The notes under the pieces were generated by a model. The model was not told the DNA's origin, did not search any database, and worked only from the letters and a program-made list of their open reading frames with translations. Below are positions 1 to 12,579 of a DNA stretch of 64,000 nucleotides, one piece after another. The DNA is taken from positions 16,539,382 through 16,603,381 of the forward strand of contig CM049317.1 of NCBI GenBank assembly GCA_026874595.1. Reading direction: 5' to 3'. The position numbers were made by a program, and so were the translations under genes. This DNA comes from Sipunculus nudus. Taxonomy: Eukaryota; Annelida; Sipuncula; Golfingiida; Sipunculidae. Numbering within the stretch: position 1 is the stretch's first letter; each line of letters starts with the position of its first letter.

Positions 1-640
1 TATGGAAATTCGATGTTTTTCAATTTACCATAAAAGCAAATTAGCAAATTGCAGCGATTACACAACTCAGCGGCTTGTGTGATATTGGCTAAAGGGAAAT
101 TTGATAGTACAACAAAGTGTCTAAAGACTCCGAATATATTTTAAAATTGCTCTGTAGTGTATTAAAACAAATCAGAAATGTTACCTTCATACCTAAGTGA
201 ACTGATAAAGGAGAAGACCAGTAAAAGAACTCTTCGGTCAAATCTTAGAGACCTGCTTTGTACTCCTTTACAAACACCGAAACTTATGGTAAGCGTGCTT
301 TTACGTTTACAGCACCAACTGTTTGGAATGGACTACTTGACGACATTAAAACGGCTGGATCTATTGCAATTTTTAATAAGATGTTAAAAATCTATTATTT
401 TAGGTGAGCGTTTAGCTAATTTTATATGTATATTTTTTTCATTCTCTTTATATGACCTGTGTAAAGTTTTTTTTTTAAATGCTCCGTATCGTGCATGTAA
501 TGTGATAATTTTTCATTGTTTTAAATGTTTTGTATGTAATGTTATTTATATATTCTTGATTTGTAAACCGCCGTTGAGTATTGAATTATAAGTATGGGCG
601 GTCCAAATAATCTAATAAACTATAACAATAAACTATAAAC
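1..640 (+). mobile_element. 3' end of a degenerate non-LTR retrotransposon (LINE)
   Basis: Three reading-frame pieces together resemble the extreme C-terminal region of CR1/L2/Jockey-type LINE reverse transcriptase proteins. Bases 49-130 encode a piece starting LQRLHNSAACVIL, equivalent to the usual 'LQR.QN.AAR.I' segment. Bases 178-285 encode PSYLSELI followed by SKRTLRS. Bases 285-404 encode YGKRAFTFTAPTVWN and end in TGA at 405-407, matching the usual 'YG.RAF...AP..WN.LP' ending. The pieces lie in different frames, and an in-frame TAG falls near 150, so the copy is dead. The 3' UTR runs to about 640 and carries AATAAA-like motifs at 614-619 and 627-632, with an inverted CCGCC/GGCGG pair before the tail (near 569 and 597), as in many CR1-like 3' ends. 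The element enters from outside the window. The exact clade cannot be set by eye. Confidence 0.82.
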
Positions 641-3395
641 CAAGTTGTATGGTTCATAATAAAACAAAGAAAGTGTAATTTCGCCATGTTTAAATTATAC
701 AATATAAGCAACATATCTAATTTATTTAAACCCGGTCGTTCGTGATTAACATGACAAGAAATCCACGTAAACAGCCCAGGGTATATTCTATTACTGTAAA
801 TTGTCATAATGTCCTGAACAGGACCCTCTAATTTATTCATTCAGTATAAATTTTTGTGATGACATGGTGCATTTTTATTGTTAGCGTAGTCTAACGCCAG
901 AAAGGGTCCATTTAGGTTTGCAAATGACCGTAATTTGTTATTAAGTCTTTGATACCGTCATTAGCAAAGTAGAATATGTTGCTATGAGTGACGGCAGGCA
1001 ATAATTCTGTTTTGTAATAAATGGTATTTGTTAGATGCCTCTATGATGCACAATCATAGTTTATATCTGATGCAGATCAATCATGTTTGCATGAAATCAA
1101 ATCACAGGTGTAGGTTGATTTATGAAATTTACTCCGATAACACGTGTCATAATAATCATAATCTGTTGTTTCTTTCCCTGATTCATAGGATGACCGAAAA
1201 GGGTTATATTCATCGTGTAGTGAAAGAAGCCGATGACAGCTTACATATAGGTGAGCCCGGCCGGATGAAGTGGCTGGCAGGGTTCTGGTCATAGGGTGAT
1301 AGCGTCTCATTATCTCAATGTGATATTACGATTATCCCCTGAATTAATTTTCTATTCACGGTCTCTTTAATTTCAGTCGAACGTGAACCATAGGATCTTG
1401 CTGACATCGAATAGTAAGAATGTTGCAACATACCTGGTTAAATTGATAAAAAAAGGTATTTCGGGGATTTCTATTATCAATTAAATAGAGCAACACATTG
1501 TTTTTGTTGCAGAGAGAGGGGAGCACCTGCTGCCTGATATTGCTGCGAGTCTCCATGGTGCCTAATTACGTATATGTTGATGTGCCTGGTTTGTTTTGAC
1601 AACAAAAAACACTATCTTGGATCATTAATTATTCATGTTAAACTCCTCTGTAAACCATACTTGCACGTAAAACTTCATTGATTTACTTAGTTTTGGTAAA
1701 CGTTTTGGTAAAGCCTGCCTTAGCAACACCCTCATAGTCATCTCTACAGGCACGACACCATTAGTTAGCAAATACATTTAAGATTAAAGGTTTTTTTCTA
1801 GTTTACGACAGCACATTAAATCAAAGCCGGTGGATTAGGACTTCGAATGCAGCAAAGTTAGTAAGAATTTTCACAGTCGGCAGCCACTAGATGAGAGCTC
1901 TGCAAGGTTACTTGAAAGGCCTTGTTTTAAGGCCGTGTTTCGGTCGAAGCGAGACCGTGACACAGGGGGAGGTGATCGGGTAGGGAGATGTTCGGGAAGC
2001 CCATTTTTTCAGAGATAGGGCATCCCCTACAAAGGCGGACAAATTAGTATTACTTCATTGAAGGCATTGAAGGATAAGAGGTGACTGTTGGATAAGCGGG
2101 GCCGGTCTCTATGGTTGAATCAGTGTTGTATAACTTTGGATAAGCCAGTATAAACTGGCCAAGGGTAAAGCCAAGTGGACATATTCCACTAGAAAAATGT
2201 CAAATCAGCACATTCCGAAAAAAAGAGCCCAAACACAGCACTTCTATTTAAGAGTTATGGTCATTAATACAAACTTAAAACGGTAGCTTACTTCGTAAAT
2301 ACAAGGGTTTCATCATTCCTTAACAAAACATTTAACATTGTAGAACATTGTTTTGTGTTTGTTCATAAATTGAAATAATATGCCTCATGAAAACCCATGA
2401 ATACTTGTATGAACATTCTGAAGAGAGTTTGACATGTATTCATACTATTATAAGAAGAGCAACTTTTAATACGTGATAAGTTAATCTCAAGTAATAATCG
2501 ATCTGATTCTCACTGAAAACTTGAAGCTTTCACCAAAATTGCCGATAAATTGACCATTGCAAAATTTACCCACATCATTTGAAAATTCATGTAACATCAA
2601 TAAATTACATATAATTTTTGTGTATCAAGTTGCGTACTGCAAAAAGACAAATATTAAACTCCTCCTGAAAAGTCTTTACATTTTATAACAAAAACTGGCA
2701 ATCAAATTCTTGAGAACGTAAATAGTTGCTGTGAAACAAAGTGGCTCTTGTCAAATTTAATTACTTCTTGAGTCACTTTTCAATGATTGGCCAGAATTAA
2801 GTCAGTGAAAACTACGTTAACATTATTGACACAATTGTAACCTAGGATAGCTTAACCATTGACGCCATGTTCCTGGCTAGCAAGCGTGTCGTTTTCCGCC
2901 GATTAAGGGTTTCTTTAATCTAAAATGAGTTTTAGGAGAAGCGACCTCATCTCTGATTTTCAATTCTGTCTTCTACAGAATGTGTTGCAATATGTCAATA
3001 TGTCACAGAAAAAAGCTTATATTGATTTTCTTCAATAGACCTTATAAATCAATCGTTCTACATCTATAACTGGAATCTTCTAGGTTAAATGAAAGGGGCG
3101 GCTAAGGAAAACAAAGGCAGATGTGCAAAAGTGCCTGACTTCAAGCTCTGGATATATAATCCCATTTTCTATTAAATATATGTGTAATCAACAATTGCTG
3201 GGCTTTGTTTCCACTCGTAAATTAATTTCGCAGTTGACTTCCCTTCAGGAGTTGAGATATAAACATGGGTTTACAGAAAATAACATTACGAACCTTATTA
3301 TAATTTAGAGTGGTAACATTTATCCCTATTAATTTAACCTCGACTGCAAGTGGAATAACGTCATAGATTTGCAATGTTCTCTGACTATGACGGAA

Positions 3396-3398
<3 letters not shown>
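641..3398. other. Non-coding stretch, nothing recognised
   Basis: AT-rich sequence with only short chance ORFs (up to about 88 codons, without codon bias or motifs that I recognise). I see no SINE, tandem array or splice-bounded exon. A slightly GC-richer patch at about 1920-2040 has no further signature. Confidence 0.5.

Positions 3399-3445
<47 letters not shown>
3399..3445. repeat. (TA)n microsatellite
   Basis: About 23 uninterrupted TA units. The translated Tyr-Ile repeat in this interval is an artefact of the microsatellite. Confidence 0.98.
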
Positions 3446-3447
<2 letters not shown>

Positions 3448-4598
3448 TTGACGCTGGCCAGGCATTACCAAAGCAGGATAGAAAGTTGTTTTACTTTTAT
3501 GCAACCCAAGAGGATCAAATCATTCCAACTAATATGTGTCTTTGCATACTCTTCCGTAAGGATAATAAATGCTAAATACAGAACATAACACAGTCCGTAT
3601 GTTTTCAGTGCTACCATAAAGTTTACTTCTATAAAACACCTTTTCTCTGTGAACTCCAATTAAAACTGTGGCTCACCAAAGATGAACACTTATGCTTGAC
3701 CACATGTTGGATTTAATTTTTTAAACTACAACTTTATGCAAAAGTGATGTTTCAAACTTCCAAGAACATAAATTTAACATGCAGTAACATTGTCAACAGA
3801 ATTTATTTCTGATAATCATTACAGATGTACAACACAACAGGATAAAACAGCAACAAGCAACATATCCCAATTACAGAATCAATTCACAAGCGGCGCTTGC
3901 TTTTGCTCTTGGGCCACGCTTAAACGTGTTTAATTGATTGAATCCCCATGCAAATGTTAGTATCAGATTAAACTGAATTTATTGGGGTGATGTGGGTAAA
4001 CTCCTTGAGAATTGAGCACTCATTGAAGACTAACTGGTTTCATTTGGTAATATGTTAGAAATTCTTTTACAAAGCCGGCAAGAAAAGAAAATCAGTTGGT
4101 TGTTAAATGCAGAAAGGTATATTATCACTGGTTTTCCTACAAACGTAAATGCTAAAAAAGACAAAAGAAAAACATCATGCTTTAAACATGAATGGAGAAG
4201 AAATCGGGCTTCAGTCCGGTATACCTATTAAGGTTCAGGTAGGAAAGATTAGAGGAAGATCTATCCTGCTTTTCGTATATATTTTATCGTAAGATACAGT
4301 TTCGTAAGGTTACCCATTTTACGGGGCTTGGTTTATGTTTATGTTCAAGAGGTCTTTATTTATGTTAAAGTGTTATACATTTTATTGATCTGTACACTTG
4401 TGACACATTCAGCTTTCTAACTCTGAAGTTGGCAATAACTTCCCAGGCGACATCAGTTAAAACTCAGTGGTCAAAGGCCGCGTACCTTTTTGTGGACACC
4501 ATCATTAAATCATGAGCCATACCTTGCTTTCAGTAATATGGTACTCTTTATTGTGTTTAGCCACACAGAGGAGGCCGTTGAGCGAACGGACTCATTAG

Positions 4599-4599
<1 letters not shown>
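3446..4599. other. Non-coding stretch, nothing recognised
   Basis: AT-rich, without repeats or coding signals that I can identify. Confidence 0.45.
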
Positions 4600-4633
<34 letters not shown>

Positions 4634-4651
4634 TATAGATATATATATATA
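4600..4651. repeat. (AT)n microsatellite with two GAT interruptions
   Basis: About 15 AT units, then two AGATAT interruptions, then about 5 more AT units. Confidence 0.97.
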
Positions 4652-4689
4652 AGCAAGACGCTAACCAATAAACAGTGCCGGGGTAAAAA

Positions 4690-5001
4690 AAATGTAAAAT
4701 AAAAATTTGTAGATTTTAAGTCCCAATAACTGGCTCTGAAGACTTTACAATTAACATCCCGGTGGTAGCTCACTGGAGACGCTACAGAGCCCACACAAGG
4801 TTTTGAGGTCGCTAGGGCCCGCCCTACGCAGGTGGCACTTAATCCGGGATCGATGTGTAATGCTGGGAGACATAGGATCACTTTTGGCTGAGACCTTGCT
4901 TAAGGATCTTAGGAAACAAGTGAGATGCTGCGGAATTCGAACCCATGACCGCTTAGCCAGAATTCCAGCACCCTTGCCATTACACCATCACGCTCCACAT
5001 T
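4690..5001 (-). mobile_element. tRNA-derived SINE (head GAGCGTGATGG)
   Basis: Read on the minus strand, the element starts near 5001 with a tRNA-like head. An A-box-like TGGTGTAATGG lies near 4988-4978 and a clear B box GGTTCGAATTCC at 4943-4932, with A-to-B spacing typical of tRNA promoters. The following ~170 bp is a tRNA-unrelated body, and an A/T-rich tail lies near 4690-4720. Translation across the B box gives the 'GIRTHD' string that is a common by-product of SINEs in ORFs. The low-coordinate boundary is approximate. Confidence 0.68.
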
Positions 5002-8000
5002 ATAAAAGTGGTGTAATATTATATTTAAATTGGAGAGGAAGAGTGCAGTGGTTCCCCTATATATTGTCTGTGGTTCTAGCTCCCGTTCACATTGGTAAAA
5101 GATAACAAAAATTCCAAAAAGATGGTTTGTTACAGAGCACTATGCAGTCCGTATAGGAACTGACTTGCTTGCCTAAGAATTCATTCTTAATTGGGATATT
5201 TCCTAAGGTTTCCAGGGATGCATTTTTTGTAAGCTACTCTAAAGAGATCAATACAGTCAGTGTTACACTTACAAAGCATTAATATTTCATTTGTGGACGG
5301 GATACAGCAACATTTATGTGAAACATAAGTCCAAGATAAAAATTTTATCGCGAAACATGTAACAAAAGTGCACATATCCGTGCCAGTTACATTGCTAAAT
5401 AATCATTGTGTTGTACACAAAAGAATTCGGTACCTAGCGGCCCTTTTTGTTCAGAAAATGACAAAAATAACAATAACGTTGTATAATGAAGACGACTATG
5501 GTTATTCATGTCCTCTTATTTTAAACAATGGTCCTTAAACTCTGGTGGTCGCATACGTCAGCCCCCCGTCAGACAATGTTGGTAGCAACTTTTTCGTGAT
5601 CTTTTTGTTCCAGCTGCCAGATGGTTATAGAAAGAACTCCCCAAATGGACAACTTCTTTGTGTAACATCCAATAAAAGCAGGGAGCAAGGGATTTCCAAT
5701 AAACAGCTTTAGGTCACCAATAATGGCTTAGCGCCGATTATCCCGAAAATCCTTTTACACAGGTTAGTCTTTGATCTCTGTTATCGAGGAGACCACTTAC
5801 ACGTCAGATAAATTCGGGTGCTAATACGTCTTCTCGAGACTTTGGCCAATGATATATTAAAATTTTATTCAAGGCAGATAAAAATAAATGAGCAAAGTAT
5901 TATTGCTGTCAAGAATTCAAGGGGCAAAAACAAATCCATCAATTTGGTTATATCTCATTGTATATATTTCATTCTAACGATAGGGTGATTGACCGGTATT
6001 TTTCTTGTGACAACGTTATATATGTGCAGTTTCGTAACCTTTCATACATATAAATTTAAGGCCGTCTTACACAGCTCTAACTCGGATCTTCAAATAGGTT
6101 GATTTCAGGATGATTTCTATCATTTAATACTTGAGATTTGTGAATCTGCTTTTGATACTATAAAAATGTAGTCGCAAGCCACTCTTGAACTCTTCGTCGT
6201 GCTTGTTGATTTACGACTGGGAATTTATTATTGGTATAACGGCACATTGTGAAAGGAAAATCATTGAGGCTATAATCCACAAAACCTGCTGGTTTTCAGT
6301 ATCTATATAGAAAATTGAAGTGAAGTAATTCAAGTCTCAAAGAATCTGATGTTAGTTCGTCTTACCGCTGGCCCAACTTACTGCTTAAACACGAAATGGA
6401 TGAGCTGTTAAAAAAACATGAGTTTAGTTAAACCATTGGAAACATATTAAATTTAAATATTTGAACGACTCTTTTATGTACAACGCTTTGGTGACTAAGG
6501 AAGAATTTACACTTATTTTGAATGGCATGGCCGTCACCATTAGCATATCCAATAATTTTGGTATCGTTCCTTTAATTCAACCAAAACACTTATTAGGATT
6601 CTTCATATTTACCTTTCTCTTTACGGTCGCAGTTTTTAAGTCCTTTTAAAAGCGTCTTTAAAACAGCTGTAAGAAATTTCAAAACTAAATAAAAAATACA
6701 CCATGCTTTTTGAGACTTATTCACATATTAAAAAAAACAAAACAAAATAAACCCAGATCAAACAAGCTACATATGTCCCTACACTATAATGTTCTGTAAC
6801 TTCTGTAATTGTTATATGAGGGTTGCTTTTGCCCTTACCCCGAATGGGTTTACGCATATTCGCCTAACTAGAACAATGAAACATTACATATGAGGCCTCT
6901 GATTTTTCAGGGATGTAGATTATCAAAGTAGTTTGCTTCAATCATAAGTATAACTGAATGCCTTGTATAGATAAACATAATCATAAATAAATCTAATACA
7001 AAAAAGTGCGACGTTACGGAAACCATTTTGTCCAGAGAATCTTAAGGACAGGAGGTCCGAGTTTCCAAACAATTGATTTAACACATAATATAACATATGC
7101 ATGTCACGTGCATATAGAGTAATTGTATATAAACTTTATGTTAGTTTGAGATAAGAATCACAGCATACTGATTTACACTGAAACATTAGAAAACAGATGG
7201 ACAAAATTACATCCTAGGAAAGAATGTAACTATACCTGTAAAACCGGTGCGAGAAGGTCTACGGGGTATCAGTTTACCATGTCTATATGTAACATCATTA
7301 AAAAAAAAAGACGCAAACATCGTCGATTGGAAAAGTCTTTTGAGTGAGTTACTTAAATTTTGCATGTAACTGTTTTCACTTCCAATAACCTAGTTCATAG
7401 GGGGACAAGAAGTTTTTTGGTTATCTTGTCTCAAAGCCCTCTCAGTATATTTAGAAACAATGTGTCTAAGCAAGGACGCCTTCATCCAGGTGATCGGACA
7501 AAATAAGCCCATGGAAATGTAATTCAAAGACATTCAAGCCTCGTGTCAGGCCATTGCTTTGTCTAGACGAGTGACTGCGAGAACCATATAAGGAAGCCAA
7601 AATAGACACACAAAGTATGAAGGGTGTAAAAGTAGAAGCACAATTAACACGTAGAATATCAACAAGAAATAAAATAATGAAATAAATTGTCATATCAAAT
7701 TGTCAACTATCTATCAATTTATATATACATCAAATCTATCTCTCTGCCCCCCTGTATGTCTTTCTAACAATCTATCCATCTAATTTTTTGTTATAAGTAT
7801 CATTTAAGGGATATAGTTATTTAATACTTCTTGTCCAATGTACATTTAGTTACATTTACAGATATAACATGGACATTTTCTCGAATAGTTTTGCTCAGAT
7901 ATATAATCACGTTGTATTATGTAGATGGTCCAATACAATCCCGTTGCCGGCCGAAGTAAGGGAAACTTCCTTTGATTATACATTATCCTTCTATTTGTTA

Positions 8001-8541
8001 AAGAATACAAAGATATGCAAGATTCGTTTTCAAAAGATTTTCTTTGAATATGTATAGTCTTCTTTACAATAATGAAATTTCTGCAAGCTGCATGTATTTT
8101 AAATGGGATATGAAATATTTGAACTCGGGCTTACACAACTTAAGTGTCAAATCAGGTTCACCATTGGCTACACGGAGCTTGATTTCATATACCGTATGTG
8201 TACTTGATTTGTATGTGTACATACACGCTCTTTCGCCGTGTGATAGGTTTATACATGATTCGTATAACATAGAAGAAAAATGATATAACCATATACACAC
8301 CATTTGCTTCTTTAAGATTGCAACATAACTATGGGTGTATGAAATGCCCGTCACGTAAAATTTGGCATTATATTACATTCTCTGTCGAGTGTAGAGCTAC
8401 AGGTCTGCACAACTGTCCATTGGTGATTGCCATACAGAAATGGTTGATTGGTTTGATACACCAGCAAGTCTTCACATAACACATGTTAACTTAGAACATG
8501 GAAAATATATTTTACACTATTATGGAATATTTATCCTTGCT
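5002..8541. other. Non-coding stretch with little recognisable content
   Basis: AT-rich sequence with scattered TATA-like strings. The only item listed separately is a short ORF with a hydrophobic N terminus at 7466-7693. Bases near 8124-8165 share a short motif (GCTTACACAACTTAAGT) with sequence near 22131, which hints at an old dispersed repeat. Confidence 0.4.
7466..7693 (-). CDS. Candidate small ORF with signal-peptide-like N terminus
   Basis: A 75-codon ORF opens with a true ATG at 7693. The first ~19 residues are strongly hydrophobic (MTIYFIILFLVDIL) and are followed by VNCA-ST, a plausible signal-peptidase site. The rest is a short Ser/Arg-containing region and an acidic end, with no cysteine scaffold and no dibasic processing sites. 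A TATATATAAA string on the same strand at about 7718-7727 is too close to the ATG to be its own TATA box unless the leader is almost absent. No homology recognised. It may be a first exon or a chance ORF. Confidence 0.15.
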   Translation of the reverse strand: MTIYFIILFLVDILRVNCASTFTPFILCVSILASLYGSRSHSSRQSNGLTRGLNVFELHFHGLILSDHLDEGVLA

Positions 8542-8945
8542 TATTCATAAGTATTTTTAATGAAAATTTCGATTTCGGAGTCGATCAGTCTATAATCAGT
8601 CAATAAAATGATGCTGATTAAAGTAACTTATAAACATGAAAATATGTTTGGGGTACTATCTTTTATTGACTGACATTAAACTAGAAATACCTTTGCAAAA
8701 TAATGCATTGAATTTTTTTTATTTATCCGCACTGGCGTCGGTTATTCGTATTTTTAATGAAAATCTCGATTTTGGAGTCGATCGGTCTATAATCAGTCAA
8801 TAAAATGATGCTTATTAAAAGTAACTTATAAACATGAAAATATGTTAGGGGTACTACCCTTTATTGACTGACATTAAACTAGAAATACCTTTGCAAATAA
8901 TGCTTTGAATTTTGATTTATTTATCCGCACTAGCGTCGGTTATTG
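8542..8945. repeat. 197-bp direct tandem duplication, each copy with a stem-loop
   Basis: Two direct copies begin at about 8545 and 8742 (the shared GTATTTTTAATGAAAAT starts at 8551 and 8748) and are about 93-95% identical by eye. Each copy contains inverted arms: CAGTCAATAAAA at 8597-8608 pairs with TTTTATTGACTG at 8661-8672, and the second copy repeats this at 8794-8805 and 8860-8870 with one lost pair. The loop is ~52 bp. Both copies end with a TTTATCCGCACT...GCGTCGGTTATT string. Confidence 0.9.
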
Positions 8946-8966
8946 GTCAATGTGCACAGTTTCGAT

Positions 8967-9122
8967 TGTTACGAAGACAAATTGCTCAGGGGAAAATACT
9001 GGGCCGATCCGGGATTCGAACCCATGTGGGTGGCGCATAAGTCCGGCAAACCAACCTCTTCGCTACCAAAGCAAGCTTCACTAGCGAGATAGTTCGGTCC
9101 GCTCTTCTGTCACCCCGTAACA
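8967..9122 (-). mobile_element. 156-bp tRNA-like element with TGTTACG/CGTAACA ends, copy 1
   Basis: The left edge reads TGTTACGA and the right edge CCCCGTAACA, so the element has short terminal inverted repeats. On the minus strand it holds a tRNA-like pol III promoter: a B box GGTTCGAATCCC (complement of 9012-9023) and an A-box-like TAGCGAAGAGGTTGG upstream. Related copies lie at 9242-9397 and 22277-22433, with a head fragment at 9500-9538. Confidence 0.75.
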
Positions 9123-9241
9123 CACCCCCTGTTAAGAGCGTTCTGCTATCAGAACAAGACTAATTATCCCAGGAGTCACACTTTGGTGAGCTAATTACCT
9201 GGACCACTAAGTTTACCGTCACGTAGGACGAGCCCCCATTT

Positions 9242-9397
9242 TGTAACGAGGACAAATTGCTCAAGGGAAAACACTGGGCCGATCCCGGATTCGATCCCAT
9301 GTCGGTGGCGCACATGTCCGGCGTTCCAACCGCTACGCTAGAAGAGCACGCTTCACTGGCGAGACAGTTCGGTCCGCTTTTATGTCACCCCGTAAAA
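9242..9397 (-). mobile_element. 156-bp tRNA-like element, copy 2
   Basis: Same length and orientation as the copy at 8967-9122. The ends are slightly decayed (TGTAACGA at the left, CCCCGTAAAA at the right). The B box is changed to GGGATCGAATCC. The two copies are separated by ~119 bp of unrelated sequence. Confidence 0.73.
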
Positions 9398-9499
9398 CGA
9401 TACGTAAAAACATTGCATTAACCTTTCACGACACTAAATGAAGGGCATTACATTTTGCTATTTAAACTCTCTAGGCATCATCGTGAATATTTGTCACCC

Positions 9500-9538
9500 C
9501 TATTACGAGGTGACATAAAAGCGCACCGAACTGTTTCA
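9500..9538 (+). mobile_element. Truncated head fragment of the 156-bp tRNA-like element
   Basis: TATTACGAGGTGACATAAAA followed by GCGCACCGAACTGTTTC equals the 5' head of the family, here in opposite orientation to the two upstream copies. It stops before the tRNA-like part. Confidence 0.6.
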
Positions 9539-12500
9539 AAAGAAGGGATTTTGTATTATCTAAACTTGAAATGCATTGTGGAAGAATCTATTTACCGTAT
9601 GTAGAGAAGTACACATTTTAATAGGGTCTTTTACTGTATTGATTTTCCATTTGAGAATACGGAAAAAAACTAATAGTTTCCATAGCACGAGTAAGGATTT
9701 TTGTTTACAGTTGCCATGTATTTAAGATATAAAAGATTTTTACTCTTTGTTTCCAACGGAATATCACCTTCAATAATTTTGTCCCAAGGCAAGATCTGAT
9801 GACGGGATTTACACTTGTGCTATAGATGACAGATGACCAGGATGTCTAGATCTTTTTCAAAGATTTAAATGCAATTGACATTCTGTGTGGATTAGATTAA
9901 AATTAGTTTCACGGGTAGTGTCCTCGTTCTCTTTATGTTTATTCTCAAAACTATATTTATTGCAAAACGGAGTGAAGATTTGAAAACACGACAAAACCCT
10001 ATGTTATTTCTTCTCCTCAGCATGTTGGAAAAACAGCTAACACAATGTGCCTTTAAATCTTATTAATCAATCATCAAACGTCCAGACATTATGCTTGATG
10101 TCAAGTGAATTGAGGCCGCTTGATTACAGGTGAAAGGAGGCAAGTAAAACAAAATGACGAAGTCATAGACAACGATCTCTCAAGCATTAGCATTTGCCAT
10201 TCAAGTGTCATGACATGAAAACACGTATTAGAGAAGCCAATGAACTGTTACGAATGTGACAATACAATTTACCATTGACTTCTAATATTTTGAATGGAAT
10301 CACATACGATGATATCAAAGCAGATAAAAGCAAAACAAACATAAAATAAAATGCATTCAGCAAGACTATCTACCTCAATTACTGGATTTGCATTATCCAG
10401 GCCTGTGTTTTACTGGACATTTGGGTTTTCTTTTAATATTTTGTAATGCTAAATCACCGTTCACATTTTCATACACGTATTGCAGATGATTGTAAGAAGC
10501 ACATTTTTATCGTCTTGAGCGTATCTGCTTTCCTTCTGACTGATATCTTTAATAAAAATCTCACTAAACCTAATTTCTAAAAATTATGACGTTACCACGG
10601 AGATATTTTTTTCTGTATAACACTTTCATTATCATGAATTCAGCTCCTAACTCCTTGTCTTGATATACGTGTGTTAGGTTGCTCGGACAGAAAGTTCATA
10701 AAACGTAGTGGAAGGATACTACATGACATAACAGTTTAATTATTTCGCAAATATGTATACTGTACATTCCAATGTCGACACAGTGTGGTAGGTTCTAATA
10801 TCCACTGAAATAACCTTTTCACTGGACAGTGATGGCGCGTTGATATACATTGTCCTAGTGATTTTGCTGGTAAATGATACATCTTTAGCAAAATCACCAA
10901 CAAAACTAATTTGTGCATTTATATACAATTCTGTAATCAATAATACGAAAAAAAGTTACTTTTAACTAGCTGATTTCTGAGATTATGTTAAAGAGCGCAT
11001 GGAGAAGATCCTCTGATTGTTTGCGTTGGACCTCAGAGTACCTATTGTTTCCTTGGCGTGTCGAGGAGGTATAACAGGAGTTTTTGTTGAGGGAATTCCA
11101 AGTACTGGTAGAAGGGACTCTCACATACGGCCTTTATATTTCTTGTACCCGTTTCTGACACAATAATTGAAAATTTAAAAAAGTATCCAATCCCAAACGA
11201 TACAAGTGAATTATACGTTAGATCTATAATCAAAGAGAACCGAATACTTGTTTTCGATATTAATTTGTTTGTTTACAAACCCTTTTACGTCAAGTTTTTT
11301 CTTTATTCAGAATTAAATTAAAAAAACATTTTCCATTCTCTGATAATATACAGGTAAGTAAGCTGGAAACAAATCTAAAGACCTTAAGCAATACAATATT
11401 AAACAAGTTATAGTTTTAATATTGTTGTATTGTGCTTTCAGTTGAGCATTAAAACTCCTGGGTTTCTTCTTCATAGCTGCCACTGTTGTATGCTTGTATC
11501 AATGAATTTAAAGTATGGCAGTAAAACGGAAACTTTTTGACGATTTAAAAACGATATAACAGACACTTTTTGACGATTTCAACATTTTCGGTCCCTCTGG
11601 ACTCTACATCTCTATAAAACGTTCGGGTTATTATTAATTCGTTATAGGCAAAGCACCTTCCTGGACCTGGGGACAACACTTAACTATTGAGCCTTTAGCT
11701 AGCCTGGACAAAACTAAGAAATAACGTGAGAGAGTTGTTTTGAGTATATCCATTGCGAATCAAGGAGAATGAATGTCCACGTTGTAGGATTATGGACCTA
11801 ACATTGAAGACTGTCAATAGCCATTTGCTGTTTTCTATAAAAGTGTGCAAATGCAGAAATTTAGATATCAACCGTCCGACGAAAGTTCAAAGCCAGATCC
11901 AAAGGATTCGAGCAGTACGGATGTTTTCGCTATTAGCTGTCGTAATGATATCCTCTGTCGTCACTTAAATGTCGGCTTACAGAACTCGTCTCAAATCAAG
12001 TTCAAGAAGGCGTGAGAGGGCTTGATCGCAATTACCGCGTCCCACGTTTTGCCTTAGATAGCTTCAGTGATTAATACTTTTAACGTGTGAATAAGAATTA
12101 TCTTATTCAATACATGTTGTACCTCTATCGAGTTCACTTATAAGGTGACATTTAATATAAAATCGAAGAAAAATACCTGTATGCATGTACTGCCAATAAC
12201 GTCACTACCTCACTGATGCCCTTTGATGGCTAGATACCCGTATGGGGTAGGAAATTCATAGACAAGTTTGATAATAGGCTATGGTCAAAAAAGGACTTGC
12301 ATATTTGTAAAATCCGCTTCAAACCATAGCCTGTAAAAAATCACATTCCTTATACTTTTGATTCTAGGCAACTAAGTAAACATATTCGTTTCTATTGAAG
12401 TGAAAAAGTAGATTCGGGGCAGGTTTCAACTGAACTTTTTTTATTGATTTGTAAGAGCGAATATCTTTGCGGATCATTCATACATAATAAGTTTATTCGA

Positions 12501-12579
12501 CACATTTTGGATTGACTGTGTTATTTTATAATTATTTATTCGTCTTTATACCAAAAACCTATAACAGATACATCAAGGT
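9539..12579. other. Non-coding stretch
   Basis: AT-rich. No exon or transposon is recognised with confidence. The segment near 12015-12075 (AGAGGGCTTGATCGCAATTACC) resembles 22162-22220 and is part of an old dispersed repeat. Confidence 0.4.

Noticed and set aside
3369-3575. ORF with a long Tyr-Ile repeat
   Set aside because: Translation of an (AT)n microsatellite. The same applies to ORFs at 4490-4881, 32735-32935, 33659-33943, 54019-54258 and 55241-55756.
4803-5105. 100-codon ORF containing GIRTHD
   Set aside because: This is a by-product of the minus-strand SINE B box; similarly for 57296-57496 and 22194-22376.
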